Assembly (NCBI RefSeq): GCF_030814215.1
Contig: NZ_JAUSUT010000001.1
Span: 1,674,001-1,738,000 of the forward strand
Direction of reading: 5' to 3'
Length of the DNA: 64,000 nt
Source: Amycolatopsis thermophila
Lineage (GTDB): Bacteria; Actinomycetota; Actinomycetes; Mycobacteriales; Pseudonocardiaceae
The notes beneath the pieces are model-generated. The model searched no databases, had not been told where the DNA came from, and worked only from the letters and a program-made list of their open reading frames with translations. The stretch's first letter is position 1. Each line of letters opens with the position of its first letter. The translations under genes and the position numbers were made by a program. Shown piece by piece: positions 1 to 7,759 of this stretch.

Positions 1-275
1 CCGGCCTGCCGCAACAACCTCTCGTACCCGCCGCCGTGCACGTGCCGGTGGACCAGTGCCGCGGGAACCAGTGCCTCCGGCGCGACCTCACCCGCCTCGG
101 CGAGGTGGGCGTGAGCGACCGAAGCCCACGCCGGGTCCCACGCGGACAACGTCGCGTGCAGGACCGCGATGCCGGGGTGACCGCCAAGCAAGGACGGCCC
201 ACAGCCGCGCACCGAGCGCAGCCGCTCCCCCACCTCCATCGCCAGCTCGACGGGATTGACGGTCAGCGTCGTCAC
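1..275 (-). CDS. lanC: LanC-like lanthionine cyclase, N-terminal part (runs off window)
   Basis: Only the first 91 codons lie in the window. The GTG at 275-273 is preceded by GGAGG seven bases upstream, which sets the start. The translation carries SLLGGHPGIAVLHA near residue 29, a glycine-rich motif like the first inner-barrel segment of LanC cyclases. It follows the LanB dehydratase gene by 26 nt on the same strand, which is the usual lanBC order. In that setting it would add cysteine thiols to dehydrated Ser/Thr to close (methyl)lanthionine rings. The zinc ligands (one His, two Cys) would be in the missing C-terminal half, so the call rests on the N-terminal motif and on context. Confidence 0.72.
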   Translation of the reverse strand, partial: MTTLTVNPVELAMEVGERLRSVRGCGPSLLGGHPGIAVLHATLSAWDPAWASVAHAHLAEAGEVAPEALVPAALVHRHVHGGGYERLLRQA

Positions 276-301
276 GACGTTCCTCCGGTGGTCAGGGCAC
301 T

Positions 302-3151
302 TCATCGCCCGTGCCTCGCACGGTCCGCTCGCAGCGCCAGCCCGCCGTGCACCAGCGCGTACACCTCCTGCTCCCGCGCCCGGTCGATCCCGAACAGGCG
401 GTTGCAGTGCATGTGCGCCAGGCTCAGGGCGATCCGCCCGTACCGCTCCGGCGGCACCTTCGGCAGGTAGTCGGCGATCGCCCGGCTGCGCCGGGTCCAC
501 GGTTGGTCCAGCGATGCACGACCGGTGGGGTCGATGGCGGCCGCGAACTCCTCGCGTTGGTCGCGCGGAACGGATCGCCGCAGGTCGAGGGGTACCGCCG
601 CGGCGAGCCAGTCCAGGATCTCCGGAGGCTGTCCGAAATGCCGGACAAGGTCGAGCACGCTCAGCGCCGTGAGCACGTCCGGTTCCCGCTCGCCCAGCGC
701 GAGGGCGACCAGAGAGTCTGCGTGGAACACCCGCTCGGCGGCCGCGATCGCCTCGGGCCCGCCGTACCGCTCGACCTCGGGGTCGTAACTGTCCAGCACG
801 AGCCGCGACAGCAACCCGTCCGCCCGGAGCCCGCTCGCCCACGAGTGCAGCCGCGGCAGCACCGTGGTCCACAAGTTGTCCGGCTTGCCGGAGAACCGGA
901 TCCGGAGGTGCGGATCGGGATCGGCATAGCGGACGAAGTGCCAGCCGTCGACATCGCTGACCATCTCGTGCAGGCGTGAGTGGAGGATCTGGCGCTGGGC
1001 CGCGTCGCCAGCGTAGAGCTTCGCGTACAGCCAGTCCCCGCCCGGGAGCTGCAGGGCGTCGGACCCGGTCCGGGTGGCCGGAACGGGCCGTTCGGGAGCG
1101 CGTTGGCCCATCAGCTGGAAGACCACTTCGCACGCGTGTCCGTCGAACCAGCCGTCGCCGCGCGAAAGCACCTCCTGGACGACCAGCCGTGGCGTCTTCC
1201 GCAGCTCCGCCTGGAACACCGTCGTGTGCCCCGGGTCGTCGAGGTCGATCACGATCCGGTTGTCCGAGCTGGTCAGCTGCACCCACCTCGGCACGCCCCA
1301 CCGCGTCCGCCACCTCCCCACAGCCGCGGTCCAGTCGGCCGCCGGGTCGATCATGTCGCGGCTGGGCAGCCATCGGGCGGGCGCGAGCACGGTCCTCCCG
1401 TACCGGATCCGCGGCAGGAACGGCGCGGCCGACAGGGCGCCCCACCGCCACGGCAGGCACGACGGGTTCTCCTGCTCCCCCAGCTCGAGCAGGAACCGCG
1501 CGACCGGCGGGATGTGCCCGCTGCGCGGGTTCAGCATGGACCCGGACACCGGGGCGACGCGCGCGCCGGAGGTGAGGTCGACGAGGTACAGGTCGTCCTG
1601 TGTGGCCCCGACGGCGAGCTGGTCGAGGGCCAGGTCCGGGACGTCCGCGACCGCCGGCCCGCACCCGACCGGGATGCGTACCGGGAGCCGCTGCGGCACC
1701 GACGCGACGTTCGCCGATCGCGCGGTCCGGGGACGGCAGGCGACCTGCGCGGCGCCCGGCGGGGCACCTCGCCGGACCAGCTCCGTCAGCGAGGCGTCCA
1801 GCTCGGGCACCAGGTGGGCGAACCGGGCGATCGTCGAACCCGCGTGCGGCGACCCCAGGTTCTCGCCGATGACCAGACGGAACTCCCCCGCGCACAACGC
1901 TTCCCAGCTCGGGGCGAGGACCTCGGCGCACAGTTCCATCGACACCGGCCGCCGCTCCGGCGGGTCCGCGGCGAGCCGGCCGACCAGTTCGTCGTCGATT
2001 TCGATCTCGTCGCGCCCGTCGCGCACCGCCGCCAGCAGGTGCTCGACCAGGACCGAACCGCCGGGCTGTTCCGGCCGGGCGGAGAAATCGGGCAGTCCCA
2101 TCCCGCGGGTGTCGTCGAGCAACTCCAGGACGGGCACCAGCCGGTCACTGCCGTAGCGTTCGAGAAAGCGCTCTCGGTAACCGTCCAACCAGGCCGGTCC
2201 GGAGCGGCTTCCCAGACGCCACAACGCTTCCGCGGCGCGCGCGGCTTCCTCGCCGAGCACGGACGGCAAGGTCGCTTCGACATCGAGCCGGAGGTCGGTC
2301 TGGATCACGTCGGGCACGTCGTGCAGGGCCCGCATCCGGGTCGCGACGGCTCGCCGGCGGGACCAGCGGTCCTCGGCAGCGGCGTCGGCGCCGCGCAGTC
2401 CGGCCTGGATCTCCCGCAGTTCCCGGTGCAACGGGTGGCCGGCGGGAACGCGGCCGATCACGTGTCCGAGCGGGTCGACGCAGTCCGGTGGGGGATCGAG
2501 ATCGGTGAGCAGCACGCCGATGTCGACGAGCTGGCGCAGCACGCCGTCGAACCCGGTGCGCCGGAAGCGGCGGCACAGGTGCTGGACGAGGGCCGACCAG
2601 GAAATCGGGGTGCGCGCGGCGACCCGCACGGCCCGCACGAGTGGCGTGAAGCGGATCGACGCCTCGCGCCGGTGGGCGTCCTCGTACCGCTCCGGGAGCA
2701 CCAGGCGGTCGCCCCGCACGAAGCTGACGTTGTTCGCAACCAGCACGGCCTGCGACAGCACCGCCGGGTCCGTCCGCAGCCGCCGCACCACGCCGTCCAG
2801 CCAGTCGGCGTCCGTCCGACTGGTCGGACGATGTCGCGCACCGATCCGCAACGCGGGCCATGCACCAAACCGGACCGGCGCGACGCCCGCGAACAGCCCG
2901 AACGGTGTCGGCCGGCTGGTCATGCGCAGGTGGTACTTGGCGAGGGCGAGGGTGCTGCGGCGGCGCACCTTGTCCTTGACCGCGTCGCCGCGCACCACGC
3001 GGCGGACGTCGTTCGCCAGGCTGGGACTGGCGGCGTCGACGGCCTCCATCAGGAGTTCGTCGGCCGCGAGGACGTCCAGCGGCGGGATCGGACCGTCGGT
3101 CCGGGGCCGCACCGCCGCCCGCAACAGGGCCAGGCCCGCACACGTGAACAT
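302..3151 (-). CDS. lanB: class I lanthipeptide dehydratase LanB (full length)
   Basis: A 949-residue protein, the usual size of full-length LanB enzymes, which use glutamyl-tRNA to glutamylate Ser/Thr of the precursor and then eliminate it. The N-terminal glutamylation domain shows the family motif RPTPFGLFAG around residues 80-89. The C-terminal SpaB_C elimination domain is recognisable by WLYAKLYAG, ILHSRLHEMV and WHFVRYADPDPHLRIRF. I start at ATG 3151 (MFTCAGLALLRA), which has GGGAG about nine bases upstream. The longer GTG start at 3208 would have to translate through a perfect hairpin and is less likely. The gene follows the precursor gene and precedes a LanC-like gene by 26 nt. Both LanB domains are on one chain, so this is not a split thiopeptide-type dehydratase. 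Confidence 0.92.
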   Translation of the reverse strand: MFTCAGLALLRAAVRPRTDGPIPPLDVLAADELLMEAVDAASPSLANDVRRVVRGDAVKDKVRRRSTLALAKYHLRMTSRPTPFGLFAGVAPVRFGAWPALRIGARHRPTSRTDADWLDGVVRRLRTDPAVLSQAVLVANNVSFVRGDRLVLPERYEDAHRREASIRFTPLVRAVRVAARTPISWSALVQHLCRRFRRTGFDGVLRQLVDIGVLLTDLDPPPDCVDPLGHVIGRVPAGHPLHRELREIQAGLRGADAAAEDRWSRRRAVATRMRALHDVPDVIQTDLRLDVEATLPSVLGEEAARAAEALWRLGSRSGPAWLDGYRERFLERYGSDRLVPVLELLDDTRGMGLPDFSARPEQPGGSVLVEHLLAAVRDGRDEIEIDDELVGRLAADPPERRPVSMELCAEVLAPSWEALCAGEFRLVIGENLGSPHAGSTIARFAHLVPELDASLTELVRRGAPPGAAQVACRPRTARSANVASVPQRLPVRIPVGCGPAVADVPDLALDQLAVGATQDDLYLVDLTSGARVAPVSGSMLNPRSGHIPPVARFLLELGEQENPSCLPWRWGALSAAPFLPRIRYGRTVLAPARWLPSRDMIDPAADWTAAVGRWRTRWGVPRWVQLTSSDNRIVIDLDDPGHTTVFQAELRKTPRLVVQEVLSRGDGWFDGHACEVVFQLMGQRAPERPVPATRTGSDALQLPGGDWLYAKLYAGDAAQRQILHSRLHEMVSDVDGWHFVRYADPDPHLRIRFSGKPDNLWTTVLPRLHSWASGLRADGLLSRLVLDSYDPEVERYGGPEAIAAAERVFHADSLVALALGEREPDVLTALSVLDLVRHFGQPPEILDWLAAAVPLDLRRSVPRDQREEFAAAIDPTGRASLDQPWTRRSRAIADYLPKVPPERYGRIALSLAHMHCNRLFGIDRAREQEVYALVHGGLALRADRARHGR

Positions 3152-3178
3152 CGGTTCGTCTCCCGGCGCGACTGGGTC

Positions 3179-3210
3179 GGGTGGCGGGCCTCCCGCAAGG
3201 CCCGCCACCC
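3179..3210 (-). terminator. intercistronic hairpin between lanA and lanB
   Basis: Perfect 12-bp inverted repeat GGGTGGCGGGCC / GGCCCGCCACCC with an 8-nt loop, lying between the precursor stop (3222) and the lanB ATG (3151). There is no long U tract. It therefore looks like an attenuator or RNA-stabilising stem of the kind often seen after lanthipeptide precursor genes, which raises precursor mRNA above enzyme mRNA. The role is inferred from position. Confidence 0.75.
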
Positions 3211-3221
3211 GGAGAATCAGG

Positions 3222-3350
3222 TCAGCAGGACGGCCACAGGGTGGCGCAGATGTCGCTGAACCCGGACTTGTTGGTCAGCAGGTCCCCGTCCTGGGTCGGA
3301 GCCGAGATACGAAGGTCCAGGTCGAAGTCCTCGGGAGCCAGGTTTTCCAC
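3222..3350 (-). CDS. lanA: class I lanthipeptide precursor peptide
   Basis: A 42-residue peptide from GTG 3350, with AAGGAG ending ten bases upstream. The open frame extends to 3419, but the upstream part lacks a better ribosome site. The leader contains FDLDLRI (residues 9-15), the conserved FNLD/FDLD-type box read by class I LanB enzymes. The C-terminal region has five hydroxy residues (Thr26, Ser29, Ser32, Thr37, Ser41) and only two cysteines (Cys35 and the terminal Cys42), so at most two (methyl)lanthionine rings can form. The segment SGFSDICATLWPSC does not match any lantibiotic core I know. Protease gene, leader cleavage site and transporter are not in the window. It sits directly upstream of lanB on the same strand. 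Confidence 0.88.
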   Translation of the reverse strand: MENLAPEDFDLDLRISAPTQDGDLLTNKSGFSDICATLWPSC

Positions 3351-3394
3351 GATGTGAACTCTCCTTCGCTGTGCGGTGTGGCTCGTGCCACTGC

Positions 3395-3445
3395 TCTCAG
3401 ACCGTAGAAGATTGTTCAACGATCCATCAAGAGGTTGATTCTTAC
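3395..3445 (-). promoter_or_regulatory. candidate promoter region of the lanthipeptide operon
   Basis: The stretch upstream of lanA is clearly AT-richer than its surroundings. On the minus strand it contains TTGATG, 18 nt, then TACGGT, a plausible but imperfect -35/-10 pair ending about 55 nt before the GTG. Weak evidence; no operator was recognised. Confidence 0.3.
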
Positions 3446-3543
3446 GTGGTATTGCGCTACGAAGTTGCTTTTGACCCTTGTTCCGCGGCTACCCATCGTG
3501 ACCCTGTGGTGTAATTCGGCCGCCGAGAGTGAGGGGGACGCCG

Positions 3544-4680
3544 ATGCGCCGGATCGCCGCGCTGATGCTGGCACTGCTGGTCACGACCGCGGCGATGACC
3601 GTCCCGGCGCACGCGGCCGAACGCACCGAACTGGGCGTCGGCGCGTATCCCCGGGTGATCCGCCTGGAGCACACGCCGTTCCGGCGGGGCCGGATCATCG
3701 CGTCGGTGAACAGCTGGGACGGCGGCGGCGCGTTCGCGCGGATCTTCGAGAGCACCGACGAGGGCGCGACCTTCCACGCGATCGGTGAGATCCGCGACCC
3801 GGAGGGCGCGCAGGGCGAGTGCTGCGGCAGCCTCTACGAGCTCCCGCAGCGCGTCGGCCGGCTCCGCGCCGGGACCCTGCTGTGGGCGGCGTCCTACGGC
3901 CAGAACGGGGGCGCCGGGCGTCGCATGTCGATCCGGATCTGGTCCAGTTCGGACGGTGGCCGGACCTGGGCGTTCCTGTCCGAAGCGGCCCGTTCACACA
4001 ACCACGACGGCGTGTTCGAGCCGGAGTTCACCGTGGACGCGGGCGGGACACTCTGGATGCACTACGCCGACGAAACCGAAGCGCCCCGGTACAGCCAAGT
4101 GCTCAACCGGGTCGCCTCGACCGACGGCGTCAGCTGGGGAACCAAGCAGAACACCCTCGCGATTCCGCCCGACCGCGTCCGTCCCGGCATGCCGGTCGTG
4201 CGCCGGCTGCCCGACGGGCGCTACTACTTCGGCTACGAGATCTGCAACTACGGCCGGCGCTACTGCGACCCCTACTTCAAGATCTCCGGCGACGGCGCGA
4301 ACTACGGCGATCCGGCCGATCCCGGCACCCGCGTGGAGACGGCGAACGGTGACTACTTCCAGCACGCGCACACCGTCGCCGTTTTCCCCGGCGGACCGAA
4401 CGGCGTTCGGCTGCTGATGGTCGGCCAGATCTACACGGACAGCAGCGGGAACCCCCGGCCGAACAACGGCCAGATCCTGCTCGCCAACGACGACCTCGGA
4501 TCGGGCACCTGGTACGAGCTATCCGCGCCGGTGCGCGTTCCCCGTGCCTACAACAACTTCTGCCCGAACTACAGCTCGGCACTGCTCCCGGTGGACGACG
4601 CGCGCAACGTCCTGGAGCTGGCCGCCGACTACGACGGCGGGGTCTGCAAGGTCTACTTCGGCACGGGGCCGGCGTCCTGA
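3544..4680 (+). CDS. secreted Asp-box (BNR) sialidase-like protein
   Basis: A 378-residue protein starting at ATG 3544, six bases after AGGGGG. The GTG 15 bases upstream is in frame but overlaps that ribosome site. Residues 1-24 form a Sec signal peptide (RR, hydrophobic core, AHA-AE cleavage). The mature part has Asp-box motifs STDEGATFHAIG, SSDGGRTWAFL and STDGVSWG, diagnostic of six-bladed BNR/sialidase propellers, and YPRVIRL resembles the start of the sialidase F/YRIP region. Several cysteines (ECCGS, EICNYGRRYC, NNFC) suggest disulfides outside the cell. The substrate cannot be read from sequence; exo-sialidase or another glycan-binding role is possible. The 3' end overlaps the convergent thiol oxidoreductase gene by 28 bp. 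Confidence 0.82.
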   Translation: MRRIAALMLALLVTTAAMTVPAHAAERTELGVGAYPRVIRLEHTPFRRGRIIASVNSWDGGGAFARIFESTDEGATFHAIGEIRDPEGAQGECCGSLYELPQRVGRLRAGTLLWAASYGQNGGAGRRMSIRIWSSSDGGRTWAFLSEAARSHNHDGVFEPEFTVDAGGTLWMHYADETEAPRYSQVLNRVASTDGVSWGTKQNTLAIPPDRVRPGMPVVRRLPDGRYYFGYEICNYGRRYCDPYFKISGDGANYGDPADPGTRVETANGDYFQHAHTVAVFPGGPNGVRLLMVGQIYTDSSGNPRPNNGQILLANDDLGSGTWYELSAPVRVPRAYNNFCPNYSSALLPVDDARNVLELAADYDGGVCKVYFGTGPAS

Positions 4681-5324
4681 TACGCCTTGTCCAGCGCGGC
4701 GGCGAAGGTCTCGACGGACTGGGCACCCGAGACGCCGTAACGGCGGTCGAACACGAAGAACGGCACCCCGTTCGCCCCGAACGCGCGGGCCTGGTCGACG
4801 TCGGCCCGGACCTCGTCGGCGTAGCTGCCGTCCTCGAGCACGCGCCGGACCTCCTCACCGTCCAAACCGGCCTCGGTCGCGAGCTCGACGAGCGAGTCCA
4901 CCTCGAACACCGAACGCCGCTCGGTGAAGTAGGCCCGGAAGAACCGCTCGGCCACGGCGTCCTGGAGGCCGCGTTCGCGGGCGAGGTGCAGGACCCGGTG
5001 GGCGTCGAAGGTGTTGCCGATGACGCCACCGTCCAAGTGGTACTCGAGTCCCTCGGCGGCGGCGAGCTGCGTCAGGCGTTCCTCGTTGGCGGCGAAGTCG
5101 GCCTCGCTGATGCCGTACTTCGCGGCGAGCAGCGCGGCCTTGGGCTGCGGCTCGCGGGGCGCGCGCGGATCGAGTTCGAACGACCGGAAGGTCACCTCGA
5201 CCTGGTCACGGTGCTCGAAGCCGGCCAGCGCGCGTTCGAACCGCCGCTTGCCGAGGTAGCACCACGGGCACACGACATCGGACCAGATCTCCACCTGCAC
5301 GACCGGCACGAACGCCCGCGGCAC
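4653..5324 (-). CDS. FrnE-like DsbA-family thiol oxidoreductase
   Basis: A 223-residue thioredoxin-fold protein. Near the N-terminus QVEIWSDVVCPWCYLGKRRFERAL holds the CPWC redox pair (about residues 19-22). The helical insertion and the later cis-Pro region NGVPFFVFDRRYGVSGAQ are typical of FrnE/2-hydroxychromene-2-carboxylate-isomerase-like proteins. No signal peptide is seen, so it should act in the cytoplasm. The start is uncertain: GTG 5324, 5309 and 5300 are all in frame, and I chose 5324, five bases after the tetR stop. It is the last gene of the hydrolase-TetR-FrnE operon and ends inside the 3' end of the convergent sialidase-like gene. Confidence 0.86.
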   Translation of the reverse strand: MPRAFVPVVQVEIWSDVVCPWCYLGKRRFERALAGFEHRDQVEVTFRSFELDPRAPREPQPKAALLAAKYGISEADFAANEERLTQLAAAEGLEYHLDGGVIGNTFDAHRVLHLARERGLQDAVAERFFRAYFTERRSVFEVDSLVELATEAGLDGEEVRRVLEDGSYADEVRADVDQARAFGANGVPFFVFDRRYGVSGAQSVETFAAALDKAYQDAGPVPK

Positions 5325-5329
5325 CGGAG

Positions 5330-5920
5330 TTATTCCACGAGGAGCCCCATCAGCCAGATGGCGAGCACCTGCTCGGCGTCGGACCGCGCCTGCGCGGGGT
5401 TGTCGGCGTGGGCGATCATCAGTGCCGCCTCGTTCACCGCGCTGAGCACGAGCTGACCCAGCACGGCGACCGGAGCGGGTTTCAGCAGCCCCTGCCCGAC
5501 GGCCTGGTCGAGCAGGCCGACGACCAGGCCCAGCCCGTGCTCGGCCTCGATCTCGCGCCAGGTGGTCCAGCCCAGTACCGCGGGCGCGTCGATCAGCGCG
5601 ATCTGCCGGCACTCGTCGCGCTCGCAGGCGTCGAGGAAGGCCTTGAGCGCGAAGAGCAGGCCCGACGCGAGGTCCGGTGCGTCCTTCGTGGCGGCCTCGA
5701 CCTCGGCGGTGACCTCGACCTCCAGCTCCTCGAACACCGCGCGGAACAGGCCCTGCTTGTCGCCGTAGTGGTGGTAGAGCGCGCCACGCGTCACGCCCGC
5801 GGCCCGCACGATCTCGTCCGCGGGCACGGCCTGGTAGCCGCGCTCGGCGAACAACTCGCGGGCGGCCGCCATCAACGCGGCCCGGGTGCTCTGCGATCGC
5901 TCTTCCTGGGTACGGCGCAC
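5330..5920 (-). CDS. TetR-family transcriptional repressor
   Basis: A 196-residue regulator with an N-terminal TetR helix-turn-helix: STRAALMAAARELFAERGYQ, then the recognition helix VTRGALYHHYGDKQGLF around residues 43-59. The C-terminal ligand domain is helical and has no family-specific mark that I recognise. GTG 5920 starts four bases after the hydrolase stop and gives the normal TetR length. It is flanked by an alpha/beta hydrolase and an FrnE-like oxidoreductase. A clean palindrome in front of the hydrolase (6802-6822) is the obvious candidate operator, so I infer that it autoregulates this operon, probably in response to a small organic compound. Confidence 0.93.
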   Translation of the reverse strand: MRRTQEERSQSTRAALMAAARELFAERGYQAVPADEIVRAAGVTRGALYHHYGDKQGLFRAVFEELEVEVTAEVEAATKDAPDLASGLLFALKAFLDACERDECRQIALIDAPAVLGWTTWREIEAEHGLGLVVGLLDQAVGQGLLKPAPVAVLGQLVLSAVNEAALMIAHADNPAQARSDAEQVLAIWLMGLLVE

Positions 5921-5924
5921 GCCT

Positions 5925-6791
5925 CTAATCTGCCATGACGCCGGCGAAGGCCAGGATGTGCCGCACCAGCAGGGCCGGCTGGTCCTCGGGCACGAAGGCG
6001 TAGGAGTCGGGGACCTCGACCAGACGGGCGTCGGGCAGCAGCGCGGCGAGGCGCCTGGCCAGGCGGAGCGGGAACGTGCGGTCCTCGTTGGCCCACACGA
6101 GCAGGACCGGCTTGTCGAAGGTGCGCAGCTTCTCCGCGGCTTCGAGCGTGTAGCGGGAGCTGACGGCACGAACGACCTTGCGCAGATCACGGCGGATGGC
6201 GGGCTGCCGGTGGGCGGGTGTGACGTAGGACTTCACGATCGGCTCGGGGATCGGGTACTTGGTGACGCCGCCGAAGACGAACGGAGTGCGGTGGAGCGCC
6301 TTGACCTGGAGCAGGGCCGCGATCGGGCGCATCGAGCCGGGGATGTGGGCGAGCAGGGTGAGCGGTTTGAACGTGGGCGGGAAGAAGTAGTCGAAGGAGT
6401 CGCACGGGGTGAGCACGACGCGCTCGACCCGCTCGGGGCGGCGGGACAGCATGATCTGGGTGAGCGCGCCGCCGGTGTCGTTGGCCACGAGGACGACGTC
6501 GCGGAGGTCGAGGGCGTCGAGGAAGTCCGCGATGAGGTCGGCGAGGCCGGGCGGGGTGAGGTCCGCGTCCGGGCGGAGCGCGGTTTCGTGCGAGCCGAGC
6601 GGCAGGTCGACGGTGATGGCGCGGAAACCCGCGTCGGCGATGTCGGGGACGACGTGCCGCCACAGGTCGGCGTTGACGAGGACGCCGTGGATGAAGACGA
6701 CGGGCCGCCCCTCGCCGCGTTCGAAGTAGCGGACGTCACCCTGGCGGAGGGTCACGTGCTTTTCCTGGCCGAGTGCTGGTGAACGGGTCAT
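5925..6791 (-). CDS. alpha/beta-hydrolase with Asp nucleophile position, TetR-linked
   Basis: A 288-residue alpha/beta-hydrolase fold protein. FIHGVLVNADLW provides the oxyanion-hole HG motif and VVLVANDTGGAL the nucleophile elbow. The elbow carries Asp, as in epoxide hydrolases and haloalkane dehalogenases, instead of the usual GxSxG serine. The late acid strand LLVWANEDRTFP is present. Where the catalytic histidine normally sits (GH before the last helix) the sequence reads PDSYAFVPEDQP, with no histidine. The protein may therefore be an unusual hydrolase or non-hydrolytic. It is first in an operon with tetR and the FrnE-like gene, and the putative operator lies 11 bp upstream of its ATG. 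Confidence 0.85.
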   Translation of the reverse strand: MTRSPALGQEKHVTLRQGDVRYFERGEGRPVVFIHGVLVNADLWRHVVPDIADAGFRAITVDLPLGSHETALRPDADLTPPGLADLIADFLDALDLRDVVLVANDTGGALTQIMLSRRPERVERVVLTPCDSFDYFFPPTFKPLTLLAHIPGSMRPIAALLQVKALHRTPFVFGGVTKYPIPEPIVKSYVTPAHRQPAIRRDLRKVVRAVSSRYTLEAAEKLRTFDKPVLLVWANEDRTFPLRLARRLAALLPDARLVEVPDSYAFVPEDQPALLVRHILAFAGVMAD

Positions 6792-6801
6792 GATCTCGAA
6801 G

Positions 6802-6822
6802 ATACATACGTTCTGTATGTAT
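6802..6822. promoter_or_regulatory. palindromic TetR-type operator
   Basis: Perfect inverted repeat ATACATAC-GTTCT-GTATGTAT in the short divergent region between the TetR operon and rmlA. It is strikingly AT-rich for this genome and is placed to overlap the hydrolase promoter. TetR operators commonly have this size and symmetry. Assignment to the TetR encoded at 5330-5920 is inferred from proximity. Confidence 0.75.
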
Positions 6823-6848
6823 GTGAAGTGGCAGACGCGCTAGGGTGG

Positions 6849-6866
6849 TTCCGGATCGATCCGGAA
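6849..6866. promoter_or_regulatory. 18-bp perfect palindrome overlapping the rmlA ribosome site
   Basis: TTCCGGATCGATCCGGAA is fully self-complementary. Its last bases are part of GGAAGGAG, the ribosome-binding site of rmlA. It could be a protein operator, or an RNA fold that hides the ribosome site. The symmetry is seen; the role is not known. Confidence 0.5.
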
Positions 6867-6877
6867 GGAGCTGGGGT

Positions 6878-7759
6878 ATGAAGGGCATCGTGCTGGCGGG
6901 TGGCAGCGGGACGCGTCTGCACCCGATCACCCAGGCGGTGTCGAAGCAGCTGTTGCCGGTCTACGACAAGCCGATGATCTACTACCCGTTGTCGGTGCTG
7001 ATGCTGGCCGGGATCCGGGAGATCCTGATCATCTCGACGCCGTCCGACCTGCCGAACTTCCAGCGGCTGCTCGGATCGGGCGACCAGTTCGGGTTGCGGC
7101 TGAGCTACGCGGAGCAGCCGAGCCCGAACGGCCTGGCCGAAGCGTTCGTGATCGGCGCTGATTTCATCGGCGACGACGACGTGGCCCTGATCCTGGGCGA
7201 CAACATCTTCTACGGGCAGGGGTTCTCCGGGCGGATGCGGCAGGAGGTCGCCTCGCTCGACGGGTGCGTGCTGTTCGGGTACCCGGTGAAGGACCCGCAG
7301 CGGTACGGGGTCGGGGAGCTGGATGCGTCGGGCCGGCTGGTGTCGATCGAGGAGAAGCCCTCCCGGCCGAAGTCCAACCAGGCGATCACCGGGCTGTACT
7401 TCTACGACAACCAGGTGGTGGAGATCGCGCGCGGGCTCACGCCGTCGGGTCGTGGGGAGCTCGAAATCACCGACGTGAACCTCACCTACCTGCGCCAGGG
7501 CCGCGCGAAGCTGGTCGAACTGGGGCGCGGGTTCGCGTGGCTGGACACCGGGACGCACGATTCACTGCTCGAGGCCGGGCAGTTCGTGCAGGTGCTGGAG
7601 CACCGGACCGGGGTGCGGATCGCGTGCCTGGAAGAGGTCGCGCTGAAGATGGGGTACATCGATCCGGACGAGTGCCTGGCTCTCGGGCTGAAGCTGTCGA
7701 AGTCCGGGTACGGGGATTATGTCGTGGCGTGTGCCCGCGCCGCGGGGGCGGCTGGGTAA
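6878..7759 (+). CDS. rmlA: glucose-1-phosphate thymidylyltransferase
   Basis: A 293-residue protein starting at ATG 6878, seven bases after GGAAGGAG. It makes dTDP-glucose from glucose-1-phosphate and dTTP, the first step to dTDP-rhamnose and other deoxysugars. The N-terminus [18 protein letters not shown] is the nucleotidyltransferase signature, followed by [30 protein letters not shown] and the sugar-site motif [21 protein letters not shown]. All are near identical to RmlA enzymes and the length is normal. No rmlB or rmlD lies nearby. The only other Rml-type gene in the window is rfbC at 36 kb, so this gene stands alone, about 4.7 kb before the polysaccharide locus begins. Confidence 0.97.
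   Translation: MKGIVLAGGSGTRLHPITQAVSKQLLPVYDKPMIYYPLSVLMLAGIREILIISTPSDLPNFQRLLGSGDQFGLRLSYAEQPSPNGLAEAFVIGADFIGDDDVALILGDNIFYGQGFSGRMRQEVASLDGCVLFGYPVKDPQRYGVGELDASGRLVSIEEKPSRPKSNQAITGLYFYDNQVVEIARGLTPSGRGELEITDVNLTYLRQGRAKLVELGRGFAWLDTGTHDSLLEAGQFVQVLEHRTGVRIACLEEVALKMGYIDPDECLALGLKLSKSGYGDYVVACARAAGAAG

Noticed and set aside
980-3259. A 759-codon plus-strand frame opposite lanB
   Set aside because: The minus strand encodes clear LanB motifs. The plus frame is Arg/Gly/Pro-rich with no recognisable motif and is a shadow frame.
5925-6791. Assigning the hydrolase as a haloalkane dehalogenase or epoxide hydrolase
   Set aside because: The Asp nucleophile position fits, but the catalytic histidine and the GxDWG-type context are missing, so a specific function would be a guess.
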